From Chersky-840 sp963811775 (GTDB lineage Bacteria; Actinomycetota; Acidimicrobiia; Acidimicrobiales; UBA8190), in NCBI GenBank assembly GCA_963811775.1, contig CAWESO010000008.1, positions 124,001 to 188,000 of the forward strand: 64,000 nucleotides of DNA, written 5' to 3'. Under the pieces are notes generated by a model, which was given only the letters and a program-made list of their open reading frames with translations, searched no databases and was not told where the DNA came from. Numbering within the stretch: the stretch's first letter is position 1; the number at the start of each line of letters is the position of its first letter. This document shows, piece by piece, positions 7,507-16,519 of this stretch. The position numbers and the translations under genes are program-made.

Positions 7507-9117
7507 ATGGTCGACAGCACGAGATCACCCGACCGGGCACCAGCACTCAGCGCTGTGGTCTTCGGGTACCACAATGAAGAGACAATTCTGCGCGCCGTGG
7601 GCTCTCTGCTCGACCAGGAGAGCGACGATCCGTTCGAGGTGATCGTGGCCACGTCGGGGGGAGACAGAACCGCATCCCTCGTCCATGGCGCGTTTCCCGA
7701 GGTCGCCATAGCGGAGTCACCGACGCGGCTGCTGCCTGGAGGCGTCAGAAACCTGGGCGCACGACTGGCAAAGGGCGAGGTCATCACGTTCCTCGAAGCC
7801 GACTGCGTCGCCCGGCCCGGGTGGGTGCGCTCCCGGATCGCGTGCCACAAGGCTGGACACGCCGCGGTGGCGTCGGCGTTGGACGCCATGGCCACCGATG
7901 GGACGATCGCCAAGGCCGCTCTCTATCTCGTTCACGCGGGGCGGCTGGCCGGCCACCCTCCCGGCATCGCCAAGGACTACCAGGCGTACGGCTTGTCCTT
8001 TTCCCGGAGCATCTTCGAGATGGCGGGACCCTTCGACGAGAGCCTTCGCTCCTACGAGGACACCGCCATGGCCGAGCGTCTTGCGACCCTGGGTGTCGAG
8101 GCCTGGTTCGACCCCGCCATCTGCATCGAGCACGACGGTCCCGCCACCCTGTCGGAGATGCTGCACGACCAATTCGTCCGAGCGCAGCGAGACTCCTGGG
8201 TTGAGCTGCTCAGACTCCCCGCCGGGCGACACCGTCATCGCTGGGAGCTCGTCCCCGGCGCCGGCGCCGCCCTCGTCGTGCTGCGCGCCTTGTACCGCCT
8301 GGTGCGCCGGGCGCGCTTCACCTTCGACGCCGCTCGGGAGGGCCACACCGGTCCTCGGCGACAGCTCCTCGCGCTCGCCGCCCCGATGGTGCTCGGGCAG
8401 ATCGCCTACCAGCTGGGCTGGATCGTCGACCAGCTGCGTAACACGCACAGAGGTGATACCGACACGTCTCGTGATCTACTCCCGACCCCCTCCGGGGTGC
8501 GTCACTGGGTGACCACCGACGGGGAGCGAGTGGCGAGCCTCACCTTCGACGGCCTGCCTCCGGCCCCGCGCGTGGGAATGGTGCTGGCTGCGCTGGGGTC
8601 GGGCCGGGCGCCCGCCACGTTCTTCGTGACCGGGTCAGAGGCACAGGACCGGCCCGACGACGTCCGCGCCATCGTCGCCGCCGGGCACACCGTGGGGAGC
8701 TCGGGGTGGAGCGGCGAGCCGTTCCCCTCCCTGTCCGCCAGCGAACTCGCCGCCGAGCTCGAAAGAACCAACGCCCTGCTGGAGGATCTCGCCGGTCGAC
8801 CCATCCGCGACGTGCGCCCCCCACGGGGGGCATACGACTGGGCAGTGGCGTCGACCCTCGATGCCCGGCGACTCCACACGTGGCTCTGGACCAGCCGTCC
8901 CGCCCCGGGCACGCTCGACGCGACCGTCGGTCAGATCGTCCAGCAGGCCATGGACGATCTGACCCCGGGATCGATCATCGACATCGACCTCAGGGGTCCC
9001 GACGTGGCCTGCGCCATCGCCGCGGTTTCTTCGATCATCCGCCACGCCCGCAAACGCGGACACGAGTTCGTCGCGTTGGACTACGTCCCTCGCGCTCCCC
9101 ACCACCCTCGACCCTGA
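7507..9117 (+). CDS. Family 2 glycosyltransferase fused to a degenerate polysaccharide deacetylase (NodB) domain
   Basis: Protein of 536 residues. Residues 15-270 are a GT-A glycosyltransferase (SAVVFGYHNEETILRAVGSL; metal-site region FLEADCVARPGW; acceptor-side SYEDTAMAERL). A hydrophobic segment (about 275-310) may attach it to the membrane. From about 335 a NodB-type domain follows: SLTFDGLPPAP replaces TFDDGP, GHTVGSSGWSG replaces the zinc motif H(S/T)xxH, and RPPRGAYD matches the RPPxG motif. The metal-binding histidines and one aspartate are missing, so the second domain is probably not an active deacetylase and may bind glycan instead (inference). ATG start. Likely acts in surface polysaccharide assembly near the flippase. 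Confidence 0.8.
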   Translation: MVDSTRSPDRAPALSAVVFGYHNEETILRAVGSLLDQESDDPFEVIVATSGGDRTASLVHGAFPEVAIAESPTRLLPGGVRNLGARLAKGEVITFLEADCVARPGWVRSRIACHKAGHAAVASALDAMATDGTIAKAALYLVHAGRLAGHPPGIAKDYQAYGLSFSRSIFEMAGPFDESLRSYEDTAMAERLATLGVEAWFDPAICIEHDGPATLSEMLHDQFVRAQRDSWVELLRLPAGRHRHRWELVPGAGAALVVLRALYRLVRRARFTFDAAREGHTGPRRQLLALAAPMVLGQIAYQLGWIVDQLRNTHRGDTDTSRDLLPTPSGVRHWVTTDGERVASLTFDGLPPAPRVGMVLAALGSGRAPATFFVTGSEAQDRPDDVRAIVAAGHTVGSSGWSGEPFPSLSASELAAELERTNALLEDLAGRPIRDVRPPRGAYDWAVASTLDARRLHTWLWTSRPAPGTLDATVGQIVQQAMDDLTPGSIIDIDLRGPDVACAIAAVSSIIRHARKRGHEFVALDYVPRAPHHPRP

Positions 9118-9251
9118 CCACGGGACTCCTGCCGCTGTGACCACGACGAACATCCCCGGTCTCATCGGCGACGGCCCGTCTCCGGGGCCGCTTCACCAGG
9201 GCGTCAAAACCGCGGATGCCCGCCGGCTCCGGGCATGCGAGGATCGTGGCT

Positions 9252-11213
9252 GTGAACGCCACCGAGTCGTCGGACTCCGAAATCGAGTGGCAGCTCGACG
9301 CCCTTGACCTCCGTCCCGTCGAGCGTTGGCTCGCCGGGCTCCCGGGACTTCCGACCCACGTCAGCTTCGCCGAGAGTCGCCCCGACCAACTCTCACCAAC
9401 GGTGATGGCACTCGCGCGCTCTGCCGAGCGTCTCGTCGACACCTACCTCGACACCGCCGACTGGCGGATCGGCCGGTCCGGATTCGTGCTGCGCGTGCGA
9501 CAGCGCGGTGGGAGAGGCGAGGTCACGCTCAAGAACCTGGTGGCGTCCAAAGAAGGGCTTCGGCGACGGCTCGAGGTGACCGAGCCCCTGCCCCCGGACG
9601 GGGTGGGCACGCTGGGCCCGCACGGGCCGGTGGGATGGCGGCTGCGCGCCCTGGCCGGCAAGAGGCCGCTGCTGCCCGTCCTCGAGGTGCGGACCAGGCG
9701 CCGACCCTACGACCTTCAGGTGGCAGACGAGCGCGTGGCCGAGGTCGCCCTCGACGACACCACGATCGTCGTCAGCAACGACCACCAGCCCGTACGCCTC
9801 CAGCGGGTCGAGGTCGAGGTGACCGCCCCGTGGGTAAAGCGCCTGACGCCACTGGTCGAGACCTTGCGACGCGAATGCGGCCTCCAGCCGGCGGCGCTGT
9901 CGAAATTCGAAGCCGGGCTGCTGGCGGCGGGCCTGCGCATCCCTCCGCCCCCGGATCTCGGCCCGGTGACCTTCGACCCCAACCCGTCGGTGGGCGACGT
10001 GGCCTTCGCCGTGCTCCGGCGCAGTTTCAACGCCGTGCTCGCCCACGAGACCGGCACGCGACTCGGAGAGGACCCCGAGGACCTGCACGACATGCGGGTG
10101 GCCACTCGCCGGACCCGGGCCGCCCTGTCGCTGTTCCAAGATGCCCTGCCCGTCCGGGCGCGCCACGTGCGCAACGAGCTGGGTTGGCTGGCCGGTGTCC
10201 TCGGAGCGGTTCGCGACCTCGACGTCCAGCTCGAGCGGATGGAGGGATGGATCGAGGGCTTCCCCGACCACGACCGCGCCGCCCTCACGGATCTGGCCAC
10301 ACTGCTCGGCCGCCAACGGGAGGACGCCCGGCGGGCGCTGCTGGCGTGCCTCGACTCGGCCCGTTACGAGCGCATCGTGGCCGGGTTCGCGGCCATGCTG
10401 CGGCAGGGCCCGTCGCGGCGCTCGGCCGCCGCCCGTGCTCCGGCCGCCGCCGTCGTCCCCGGGCTGATCGAGGCCCGGCACCGTTCTGCGTGCAAGGCGG
10501 CGCGCCGCGCCCACCGCAGTGCCGACCCCGACGATTTCCACCTGACCCGCATTCGTGTGAAGCGCCTCCGGTATGCGCTCGAGTTCGTCTCCGAGATCTA
10601 CGACAAGCGCACGACCCGCTACGCGCGGCACGTGGTGAAACTCCAAGACGCCCTCGGCCTCATGCAAGACGCCCGGGTGGCCTCGGCCAAACTGCTCGAG
10701 CTGGCCACCGCCGAGGGATCGACGCTGTCACCAATGACGGTTTTCGTGATGGGCGGGATCGCCGAGCGCTACCGCCACGAGTCGGAAGATCTCGCCCGCA
10801 AGGTCCCCGGCCTACTCGGGGAGCTGCGCGGCGCCGAGTGGCGGAAGCTGACCGCTCTGATGGAACGGCGCCGACTCGAGCTCGGCGCCCGCTACCGCTG
10901 GCCCGGGACCGCCACCCCCTCGGTCCCACTCGGCGCCCGGGCCGTGCCCGGCGCCGAGCCGGCCTCACCGCCGGCGTCGAACGGGCCCGTCGCCCCCGTC
11001 TCGCCCCCCGGTGCCGCGGCCCCGGGCTCTGTCGTCCCCGACCCCACCGCCACCCATCCCGCCGCCTCCCGCGGCGGTCCGGCTCGTCTCGTCCCGAGCG
11101 CCCGATCGGGCGAGCCCGGCGCGGCACTCGACGACGAGTCCGACTCCGCACCCGGACCGTCGGTTCTCGGTCCGTCGAGCAACAACGGAGGCCCTCGCCC
11201 CGACGGCTTCTGA
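9252..11213 (+). CDS. CYTH and CHAD domain protein
   Basis: GTG at 9252 is chosen because GAGGA lies 8 bases upstream; GTG 9246 and ATG 9216 are in frame but poorly spaced. Residues about 1-205 form a CYTH domain (triphosphate tunnel metalloenzyme fold) with conserved pieces DTYLDTADWRIGRSGFVLRVR, EVTLKN and KFEAGL. About 235-500 is a CHAD domain, an alpha-helical, histidine-rich polyphosphate-binding module (LHDMRVATRRTRAALSLF; LTRIRVKRLRYALEF). The last 120 residues are a Pro/Ala/Ser-rich tail without recognised fold. CYTH-CHAD proteins are linked to polyphosphate, and enzymes of this type hydrolyse triphosphate or polyphosphate. No polyphosphate kinase gene is seen nearby. Confidence 0.85.
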   Translation: MNATESSDSEIEWQLDALDLRPVERWLAGLPGLPTHVSFAESRPDQLSPTVMALARSAERLVDTYLDTADWRIGRSGFVLRVRQRGGRGEVTLKNLVASKEGLRRRLEVTEPLPPDGVGTLGPHGPVGWRLRALAGKRPLLPVLEVRTRRRPYDLQVADERVAEVALDDTTIVVSNDHQPVRLQRVEVEVTAPWVKRLTPLVETLRRECGLQPAALSKFEAGLLAAGLRIPPPPDLGPVTFDPNPSVGDVAFAVLRRSFNAVLAHETGTRLGEDPEDLHDMRVATRRTRAALSLFQDALPVRARHVRNELGWLAGVLGAVRDLDVQLERMEGWIEGFPDHDRAALTDLATLLGRQREDARRALLACLDSARYERIVAGFAAMLRQGPSRRSAAARAPAAAVVPGLIEARHRSACKAARRAHRSADPDDFHLTRIRVKRLRYALEFVSEIYDKRTTRYARHVVKLQDALGLMQDARVASAKLLELATAEGSTLSPMTVFVMGGIAERYRHESEDLARKVPGLLGELRGAEWRKLTALMERRRLELGARYRWPGTATPSVPLGARAVPGAEPASPPASNGPVAPVSPPGAAAPGSVVPDPTATHPAASRGGPARLVPSARSGEPGAALDDESDSAPGPSVLGPSSNNGGPRPDGF

Positions 11214-11664
11214 GCGACACCCCGACCGGGCGGAGCCGCACGAGGCGTGCCGGCCGGGACATCCCGCACCGACCGGTCGCAGCACCGTCGGGACATCCCA
11301 GACGATGGTTCCAGCGGACGATGGGCGGCGACCGGGCACGGGAAGAAACGCTCGCACCTTGAGGGGAGGGAGGGAGAAGGCAAGAGCGCGCCGCGGGTGC
11401 CCTTCCCGGCCGCCGCCTATCGCCCGCTGGAACCGTTCACGAAGAAACCGTACGCGCCGGTCATGAACGGGCCGCGACGAATGGGCGGCGTGGCGGCGAA
11501 CTCTCGATGACCGTTTCGAGTCAACGCCGTCGGGCGCCGACATCAGGCGATCATCTTTTCTTCGCTGCGCGTTCACGTTGCCGTGACGAAGCGGAAACGC
11601 GCGTTTCGTACGCTGATCGGGCACCGGCTCGACCGGGCCGGCGCCAGGCAAGAGGGAGGCAGCC
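11214..11664 (+). other. Gene-free stretch of about 450 bases
   Basis: No frame here shows convincing protein character or a good start. The right part has lower GC (around 11540-11590). The stretch ends in the ribosome binding site of the small gene at 11665, whose promoter should therefore be here. Confidence 0.5.
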
Positions 11665-11829
11665 GTGCTCGTCGTCGTGCGGAATCTGATCGAGAAGACG
11701 CGCCAGCTGAGCGGGACCGGTGCGGTGCGCAACGCACACCTCGAGGTCGAGAAGACTTCACAATCGGTGGTCGAGCTCGAACGACAGCTCACCCGAGTGC
11801 GCGACCCGGGGCCACGGCGCGCCGCATAG
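11665..11829 (+). CDS. Small hypothetical helical protein (54 residues)
   Basis: GTG start with a strong ribosome binding site (GGGAGG at 11654-11659, 5 bases away). The product starts with a short hydrophobic run (MLVVVRNLIEKTRQL) and continues as a charged amphipathic helix (AHLEVEKTSQSVVELERQLT) that could form a coiled coil, ending in an Arg-rich tail. No family was recognised. It ends 107 bases before the dtxR-type gene, which has its own promoter. Support comes from the binding site and the amino-acid composition; it is too short for firm coding statistics. Confidence 0.5.
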   Translation: MLVVVRNLIEKTRQLSGTGAVRNAHLEVEKTSQSVVELERQLTRVRDPGPRRAA

Positions 11830-11924
11830 GCGAGGCCGCGCTGCGACCTGCCGGGCGAAGCCCGGCCGCTGCGCCGAGCCGGCACGGGGCCCCGTCCCCC
11901 GAGTGGGCGCCACACCGCAGACGG

Positions 11925-11930
11925 TAGGAT
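11925..11930 (+). promoter_or_regulatory. -10 box for leaderless dtxR-family gene
   Basis: TAGGAT ends 6 bases before the GTG at 11937, with no ribosome binding site between. This fits a transcript that begins at or next to the start codon. Confidence 0.5.
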
Positions 11931-11936
11931 CCAGCC

Positions 11937-12605
11937 GTGACCGACGGATTCCACCCCCCCGTCGAGGAGTACCTGGAGACCATCCAGTCCCTCACCGAGG
12001 AGGGCACGACGGTCATCCAGGCCCGCATCGCCCAGCGCCTGGGCCGCTCGGCCCCGTCGGTCTCGGAGATGCTCGACCGCCTCACCGCCGACGGCTACAT
12101 CCATCGCTCGGGACGGACCATCGGCCTGACCAAACAGGGCCGGGTCCTGGCCGACAGCGTGATCCGCAAGCACCGTCTGGCCGAGCGCCTGCTCGTCGAC
12201 GTGATCGGACTGCCGTGGCACAAGGCCCACCTCGAAGCCGGCCGTTGGGAGCACGTGATCTCCGACGAGGTCGAGGAGCGGCTCATCGAGTTGCTCGGCA
12301 ATCCCACCACGTGCCCGCACGGCAACCCCATCCCGGGCGCACCCGGTGGCCGGGCGCACGTCGCCAGCCAGTTGAGCCTCGCCGACGTCGAGCCCGGGGA
12401 CACGGTGCGCCTCGAGCGCATCACCGAAGAGGTCGAGCTGGACATGGCGTCGCTCGAGTATCTCGACGAGCACGGCCTCATCCCCGGACGCTCGGCCCGA
12501 GTCCGGGGCCGCGCGCCGGACGGCACCCTGACGCTCGAGGTGGACGGGTCGACCGTGGCCCTCGGCCCCGCGCTCTGCCAGCAGATGTTCGTCGCCGCGG
12601 TCTGA
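11937..12605 (+). CDS. DtxR/MntR-family metal-dependent transcriptional regulator
   Basis: 222 residues, full length for an IdeR/DtxR type with three domains. The N-terminal winged helix is clear (PPVEEYLETIQSLTEEG..VIQARIAQRLGRSAPSVSEML), followed by the metal-dependent dimerisation domain (RHRLAERLLVDVIGLPWHKAHLEA split over residues 79-103; H-x-x-L-E and C-P-H-G metal motifs) and a C-terminal FeoA/SH3-like domain (about 145-222). Such proteins repress iron or manganese uptake genes when metal is bound. GTG start, leaderless. No obvious target operon lies next to it; the CDF exporter and larBC are other metal genes in the window. Confidence 0.92.
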   Translation: MTDGFHPPVEEYLETIQSLTEEGTTVIQARIAQRLGRSAPSVSEMLDRLTADGYIHRSGRTIGLTKQGRVLADSVIRKHRLAERLLVDVIGLPWHKAHLEAGRWEHVISDEVEERLIELLGNPTTCPHGNPIPGAPGGRAHVASQLSLADVEPGDTVRLERITEEVELDMASLEYLDEHGLIPGRSARVRGRAPDGTLTLEVDGSTVALGPALCQQMFVAAV

Positions 12606-12635
12606 GCGCCTCGGGAGCCCGCCACCACACCGGGG

Positions 12636-12641
12636 TAGGGT
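12636..12641 (+). promoter_or_regulatory. -10 box for leaderless gene at 12649
   Basis: TAGGGT lies 7 bases before the GTG at 12649; no ribosome binding site is present. This supports the GTG as the start. Confidence 0.5.
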
Positions 12642-12648
12642 CCGTCAG

Positions 12649-13686
12649 GTGGACGACGCCCCGTCATCCCCAGCGCCGCGACCCCCGAATCCCACCGTTT
12701 GGCCCGACGAGGTGGTCGAGGTGTTCCGGCGCTCCGTGACGGCGGAGTACGCCACCCTGACCCGCACCGGTCGGCCCGTCACCGTCCCGACCACGCCGTA
12801 TCTCAATGCCAGTGGGCTGAGCGTCGACGTGTCGACGGGCCTCACCTACCCCGGCAAAGCGGAACGGGCGCGGCGCGATCCGAGGGTCTGCCTGCTGTTC
12901 GCCGACCCGGTGGGGTCGGGGCTCGACCACGCGCCGGTCGTGCTCGTCCAGGGCCTCGCCACGGTGCGCGACTCGGACCTCCAGGCGAACACCGATCGCT
13001 ACGTGCACCTCAGCATGGAGAAGCTGCCCGCGGCCACGAAGGGGCAACCCCGGTTCGCGCTGCGCCGGCTGGCGTGGTACTACGCGCGCATCTGGATCGA
13101 GGTGACGCCGCTCCATCTGCGGTGGTGGTCGGGGCGTGACATCTCCGAACCGCCCCGCACCTGGAACGCGCCCGAGGGAACCGCCGCCCCGCTCTCGGAC
13201 CCCGCTCCCAGCGGCAAGCAACCGGGTGCGTGGCTGGCACCGCCCACGTCGTGGCACGCCGCCGCCCACGAGGCACAGCGCCTGTCCACCCACGACCTCA
13301 CCGTCGTCGACACCAACGGGTTCCCCCTGTGCCTCCCTGTCGGGCACACCGAGCGCACCGACGACGGCATGCGGCTGACCCTCGGTGCGGGCGCCCCCGG
13401 GCTGGCGGCGGGGCCGGCGTGCCTCACCATGCACGCACACGCCGAGGAGTTCACCGGCCAGGAGAACCGCACGATCGTCGGGACGGTGTCGCCGCTGGCA
13501 CCGGGCGGGGGCGAGGTGCGGTTCCGCGCCGAGCGCGCCCTGGCCGATTGGAGCCTGGCCGGGAGCAAGCCCCGTCTCGCCCTGTCCTTCCTGCGCCGGG
13601 GGCGCCGCCTCGGGCCGCGCCTGGCCCAGGAGGCCCAACGTCGCTTCCAGGCGGTGCCGACGGTGCGCCTGCCCGACCGGCCCTGA
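12649..13686 (+). CDS. Pyridoxamine 5'-phosphate oxidase-like (FMN/F420-binding split barrel) protein
   Basis: 345 residues. Residues about 15-160 show the split-barrel pattern (EYATLTRTGRPVTVPTTPYL; GKAERARRDPRVCLLF; VVLVQGLATVRD), as in PPOX-class proteins that bind FMN, F420 or heme. The C-terminal half (about 205-330) resembles a second, degenerate copy of the fold (HDLTVVDTNGFPLCLPVG). Substrate unknown. Starts 43 bases after the dtxR-type gene but has its own -10 box. It converges with the sulfatase gene, 21 bases away. Confidence 0.72.
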   Translation: MDDAPSSPAPRPPNPTVWPDEVVEVFRRSVTAEYATLTRTGRPVTVPTTPYLNASGLSVDVSTGLTYPGKAERARRDPRVCLLFADPVGSGLDHAPVVLVQGLATVRDSDLQANTDRYVHLSMEKLPAATKGQPRFALRRLAWYYARIWIEVTPLHLRWWSGRDISEPPRTWNAPEGTAAPLSDPAPSGKQPGAWLAPPTSWHAAAHEAQRLSTHDLTVVDTNGFPLCLPVGHTERTDDGMRLTLGAGAPGLAAGPACLTMHAHAEEFTGQENRTIVGTVSPLAPGGGEVRFRAERALADWSLAGSKPRLALSFLRRGRRLGPRLAQEAQRRFQAVPTVRLPDRP

Positions 13687-13707
13687 CCGGGCTGGACCCT
13701 CGTCGCC

Positions 13708-15270
13708 TCAGCGGGCGGGCACCATCTCGAGCGCCTCGTACTCGCGCAGGCGCTCGAACAGGCCACGCAGCTCCGCTCGCCGGGCCCGGTCGTTGGCGAG
13801 GTTGACGAGCTCGAGGGGATCGCTGGGGTGGTCGTACCACTCGTGGTCCTGGTCGTCGAAGTCGCAGTCGACGTCGAAGAGCTTCTGCCCCGGGTCTCGA
13901 CCCCACAGGCCACTCGACGGCTTTCCTCCCCCCACCCCGTAGTAGCGGGAGTACTTGGTCTGCCCGTCGAAGAAGCCGCGCAGCGCATAGCGGACCTGGT
14001 TCAGGTTCCGGGTCTGCGCCGAGTCCTGCGCGAACAGCACGTGATCGCGCACGGAGGTCGAGGGGTCGGCGAGCACCGGCGAGAAGTCGACACCCTGCAG
14101 CGCCGGCTCGTCCCCGGCTCCGGCTAGCGCGCCCGGATCGAGGCCGGCCAGGGCGCAGATGGTGGCAGCCAGATCGACGTGCGTCGCCAGCGACGCCGTG
14201 GTCGAGCCCGGTGTCGTCACGCCCGGCACGCGCATGTACAACGGCACCCGCATGATCTCGTCGTACACGAACGGTCCCTTGGATCGCAGCCCGTGCGACC
14301 CGCACATGTCACCGTGGTCAGAGGTGAAGATCACCACGGTGTCATCCCACGCGCCGCTGTCGTCCAGGGCGCGCAGCACGGTCCCGAGGCTCTCGTCGGC
14401 GAGGCGCTGGAGCTCCACGTAGTAGTCGAGGTGCCGGAGCCAGGCTCTCGTATCGGCCGGGTCGATGTAGCCCCACAGTCCGTGCTGCTGGTCCCAACGC
14501 CACTGCCGGTGCGCCTCGGGCTTGGTGTGCAGGTCGTCATGGAAATTGGCGGGGAGCGCCTCGACCACCTCGTCGTAGTCCGAGCGGTAGATCGGCAGTG
14601 GGTCGTCGTCCTTCCACGCCGCCGCGTCGAGCACCCGACGGACCGACGCCACATCGTCGGGGTGGCGCTCCTCATAACCGGGCTGGTCGATGGGGAACCA
14701 CATGACGTCGTGGGGGTTCACCAATGCCACGGTCAAGAACCACGGCTCCGACGCCACGCCGGGGCGCGGCCCCGCATTGGCCCGGAGCCAGGTGGCCGCG
14801 TTGGAGGCGATGATGGGGTCGAAGTGGACCCCGGTTCCCGCCCAACCCATGAAGTGCCGATCGTTGCCGTCCCAGTCGGCGAAGCCGTAGGCCTCCATGT
14901 CGGGGTGTTCGGACTGCGACAGGTGCCACTTGCCGATGTACGACGACCGGTAGCCGCCGCTGCGCAACAACGAGCCGAGTGTCGCCATGGACGGGTCGAG
15001 CTCTTTGTGCTCCGGCATGATGACGTTGTCGATCACCCCGTGGCCGGGAAGGTACCGGCCCGTGAGCAGACTGGCCCGGCTCGGCGAGCACGGCGACGAG
15101 TGCGTGAAGTAGCTGGTGAATTCGATGCCTTCGGCCATGAGGCGCTCGCGCCAGGGCAGGTGCACCGACTCGGGCAACCAGGCGCGCTGGCGCTCCTGGT
15201 CGGAAACGACGAGGAGGATGTTGGGGCGCCGAACCGGGTCGGCGGTGTCTGTCAGCTGCGTCTCGGCCAC
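13708..15270 (-). CDS. Sulfatase (arylsulfatase A-type)
   Basis: 520 residues, normal for the family. The signature CSPSRASLLTGRY is at residues 61-73; Cys61 would be converted to formylglycine, the catalytic residue. The N-terminal metal site reads PNILLVVSDQE, with Gln where many sulfatases have a second Asp. Other conserved pieces are GKWHLSQSEH and VIFTSDHGDMCGSHGL (metal site). No signal peptide is seen, so the enzyme is probably cytoplasmic. GTG start, leaderless. Substrate (a sulfate ester of sugar or phenol, or a phosphonate/phosphate ester in some subfamilies) cannot be predicted. No formylglycine-generating enzyme gene is seen in the window. Confidence 0.9.
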   Translation of the reverse strand: MAETQLTDTADPVRRPNILLVVSDQERQRAWLPESVHLPWRERLMAEGIEFTSYFTHSSPCSPSRASLLTGRYLPGHGVIDNVIMPEHKELDPSMATLGSLLRSGGYRSSYIGKWHLSQSEHPDMEAYGFADWDGNDRHFMGWAGTGVHFDPIIASNAATWLRANAGPRPGVASEPWFLTVALVNPHDVMWFPIDQPGYEERHPDDVASVRRVLDAAAWKDDDPLPIYRSDYDEVVEALPANFHDDLHTKPEAHRQWRWDQQHGLWGYIDPADTRAWLRHLDYYVELQRLADESLGTVLRALDDSGAWDDTVVIFTSDHGDMCGSHGLRSKGPFVYDEIMRVPLYMRVPGVTTPGSTTASLATHVDLAATICALAGLDPGALAGAGDEPALQGVDFSPVLADPSTSVRDHVLFAQDSAQTRNLNQVRYALRGFFDGQTKYSRYYGVGGGKPSSGLWGRDPGQKLFDVDCDFDDQDHEWYDHPSDPLELVNLANDRARRAELRGLFERLREYEALEMVPAR

Positions 15271-15276
15271 GATCGC

Positions 15277-15282
15277 ACCTTA
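15277..15282 (-). promoter_or_regulatory. -10 box for leaderless sulfatase gene
   Basis: On the minus strand TAAGGT lies 6 bases before the GTG at 15270, with no ribosome binding site. Confidence 0.5.
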
Positions 15283-15316
15283 GGCTGGGCCCGACCCCGA
15301 TCGGCAAGGAGGTGGC

Positions 15317-16486
15317 ATGGGGCGCCCCACCCCGCACCACCCCGGAAGCGGGGAAGCCACCACCCACGCGCCCGCGCCCGTGGCCGGCGCCGACCACGGG
15401 CACGACCACGGCGGCGCTCCGGGGGAAGCCCATTCCCATCACCGAGGTTTCCGGGGGGTGCTGGCGTCGATCGTCGTGCCCCACGATCACGCCGCGCACA
15501 GCGGGGAGCGGGTGCTCGAATCCACCTCCGACGGCATTCGGGCCGTGGCCCTGTCGCTCGCCGCGCTGGCCACGACGGCGGCGGTCGAGCTCGTGGTGGC
15601 CCTGCTCAGCCATTCGGTGGCGCTGCTGGCCGACACCATTCACAACTTCGCCGACGCCCTCACCGCCGTGCCCTTGGCACTGGCGTTCCGGTTGGGCCGA
15701 CGGCCACCCACCCGGCGCTACACCTACGGGTTCGGCCGGGCCGAGGACCTCGCCGGGGTGGCGATCGTGGCCATCATCGCCGCCTCCACCGTCGTGGCCG
15801 CCTACGAAGCCGTGAACCGACTCATGCACCCCCATCCCGTGCACGGCGCCGGGTGGGTGATCTTCGCCGGTGGCGTCGGGTTCGTCGGCAACGAGTTCGT
15901 GGCCCTGTACCGCATCCGCGTGGGGCGCCGCATCGGGTCGGCCGCGCTGGTCGCCGACGGCATGCATGCCCGCTCCGACGGGTTCACGTCGTTGGCCGTC
16001 GTGGTGGGGGCGATCGCGGTGTTGGCCGGGGCGTCGCGCGCGGACCCGATCGTCGGGCTGGTGATCACCGCCGCGGTGACACTGGTGCTCCTCGGCGCCA
16101 CGCGCACCATCTACCGCCGACTGATGGACAGTGTCGACCCCGCCCTGGTCGACCAGGTCGAGAAGGTCCTGCGCGCCGTGCCCGGCGTCGAAGGCGTCGA
16201 CGACGTCCGCATCCGGTGGGTGGGCCACGAGCTCCGGGCCGAGATCCAGATCTCGTCGAGCCCCGACTTGAGCCTGGTCGACGCGCACACGATCGCGGAG
16301 GAGGCCCACCACCGTCTCCTGCACGAGGTGTCGCGGCTGGCCGAGGCCGTGATCCACACCAGCCCCACCGCCCTGGCCGGCCACGATGTGCCCGACTACC
16401 ACGAGGTGATCGCCCATCACTTCGGCGCTGAGTCGCACGACGGTGACCGGGACGCCTCGCCGGGCAAGCCCCGTGGTGCACCGTGA
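15317..16486 (+). CDS. Cation diffusion facilitator (CDF) family metal efflux transporter
   Basis: 389 residues, ATG start after AAGGAGG. The first 60 residues are histidine-rich (DHGHDHGG, HSHH, HDHAAH), a likely metal-binding tail. Six transmembrane helices follow; the intramembrane metal site is HNFAD (His109-Asp113) in helix 2 and HARSD in helix 5, the HxxxD pattern of zinc-type CDFs. Residues about 270-350 form the cytoplasmic ferredoxin-like domain (VEKVLRAVPGVEGVDDVRIRWVGHELRAEI split). It should export Zn2+ or a similar ion in exchange for protons. Divergent from the sulfatase gene. Confidence 0.93.
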   Translation: MGRPTPHHPGSGEATTHAPAPVAGADHGHDHGGAPGEAHSHHRGFRGVLASIVVPHDHAAHSGERVLESTSDGIRAVALSLAALATTAAVELVVALLSHSVALLADTIHNFADALTAVPLALAFRLGRRPPTRRYTYGFGRAEDLAGVAIVAIIAASTVVAAYEAVNRLMHPHPVHGAGWVIFAGGVGFVGNEFVALYRIRVGRRIGSAALVADGMHARSDGFTSLAVVVGAIAVLAGASRADPIVGLVITAAVTLVLLGATRTIYRRLMDSVDPALVDQVEKVLRAVPGVEGVDDVRIRWVGHELRAEIQISSSPDLSLVDAHTIAEEAHHRLLHEVSRLAEAVIHTSPTALAGHDVPDYHEVIAHHFGAESHDGDRDASPGKPRGAP

Positions 16487-16504
16487 CGCCGGAGTGCGCC
16501 TCGA

Positions 16505-16510
16505 TACACT
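16505..16510 (+). promoter_or_regulatory. -10 box for GNAT gene
   Basis: TACACT lies 9 bases before the ATG at 16520, the longest spacing of this kind in the window; no ribosome binding site. Confidence 0.4.
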
Positions 16511-16519
16511 CCCTCGTCG

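Noticed and set aside
10965..12473. Long minus-strand open frame across the dtxR-type gene
   Set aside because: Antisense shadow; the plus-strand DtxR protein has complete motifs.
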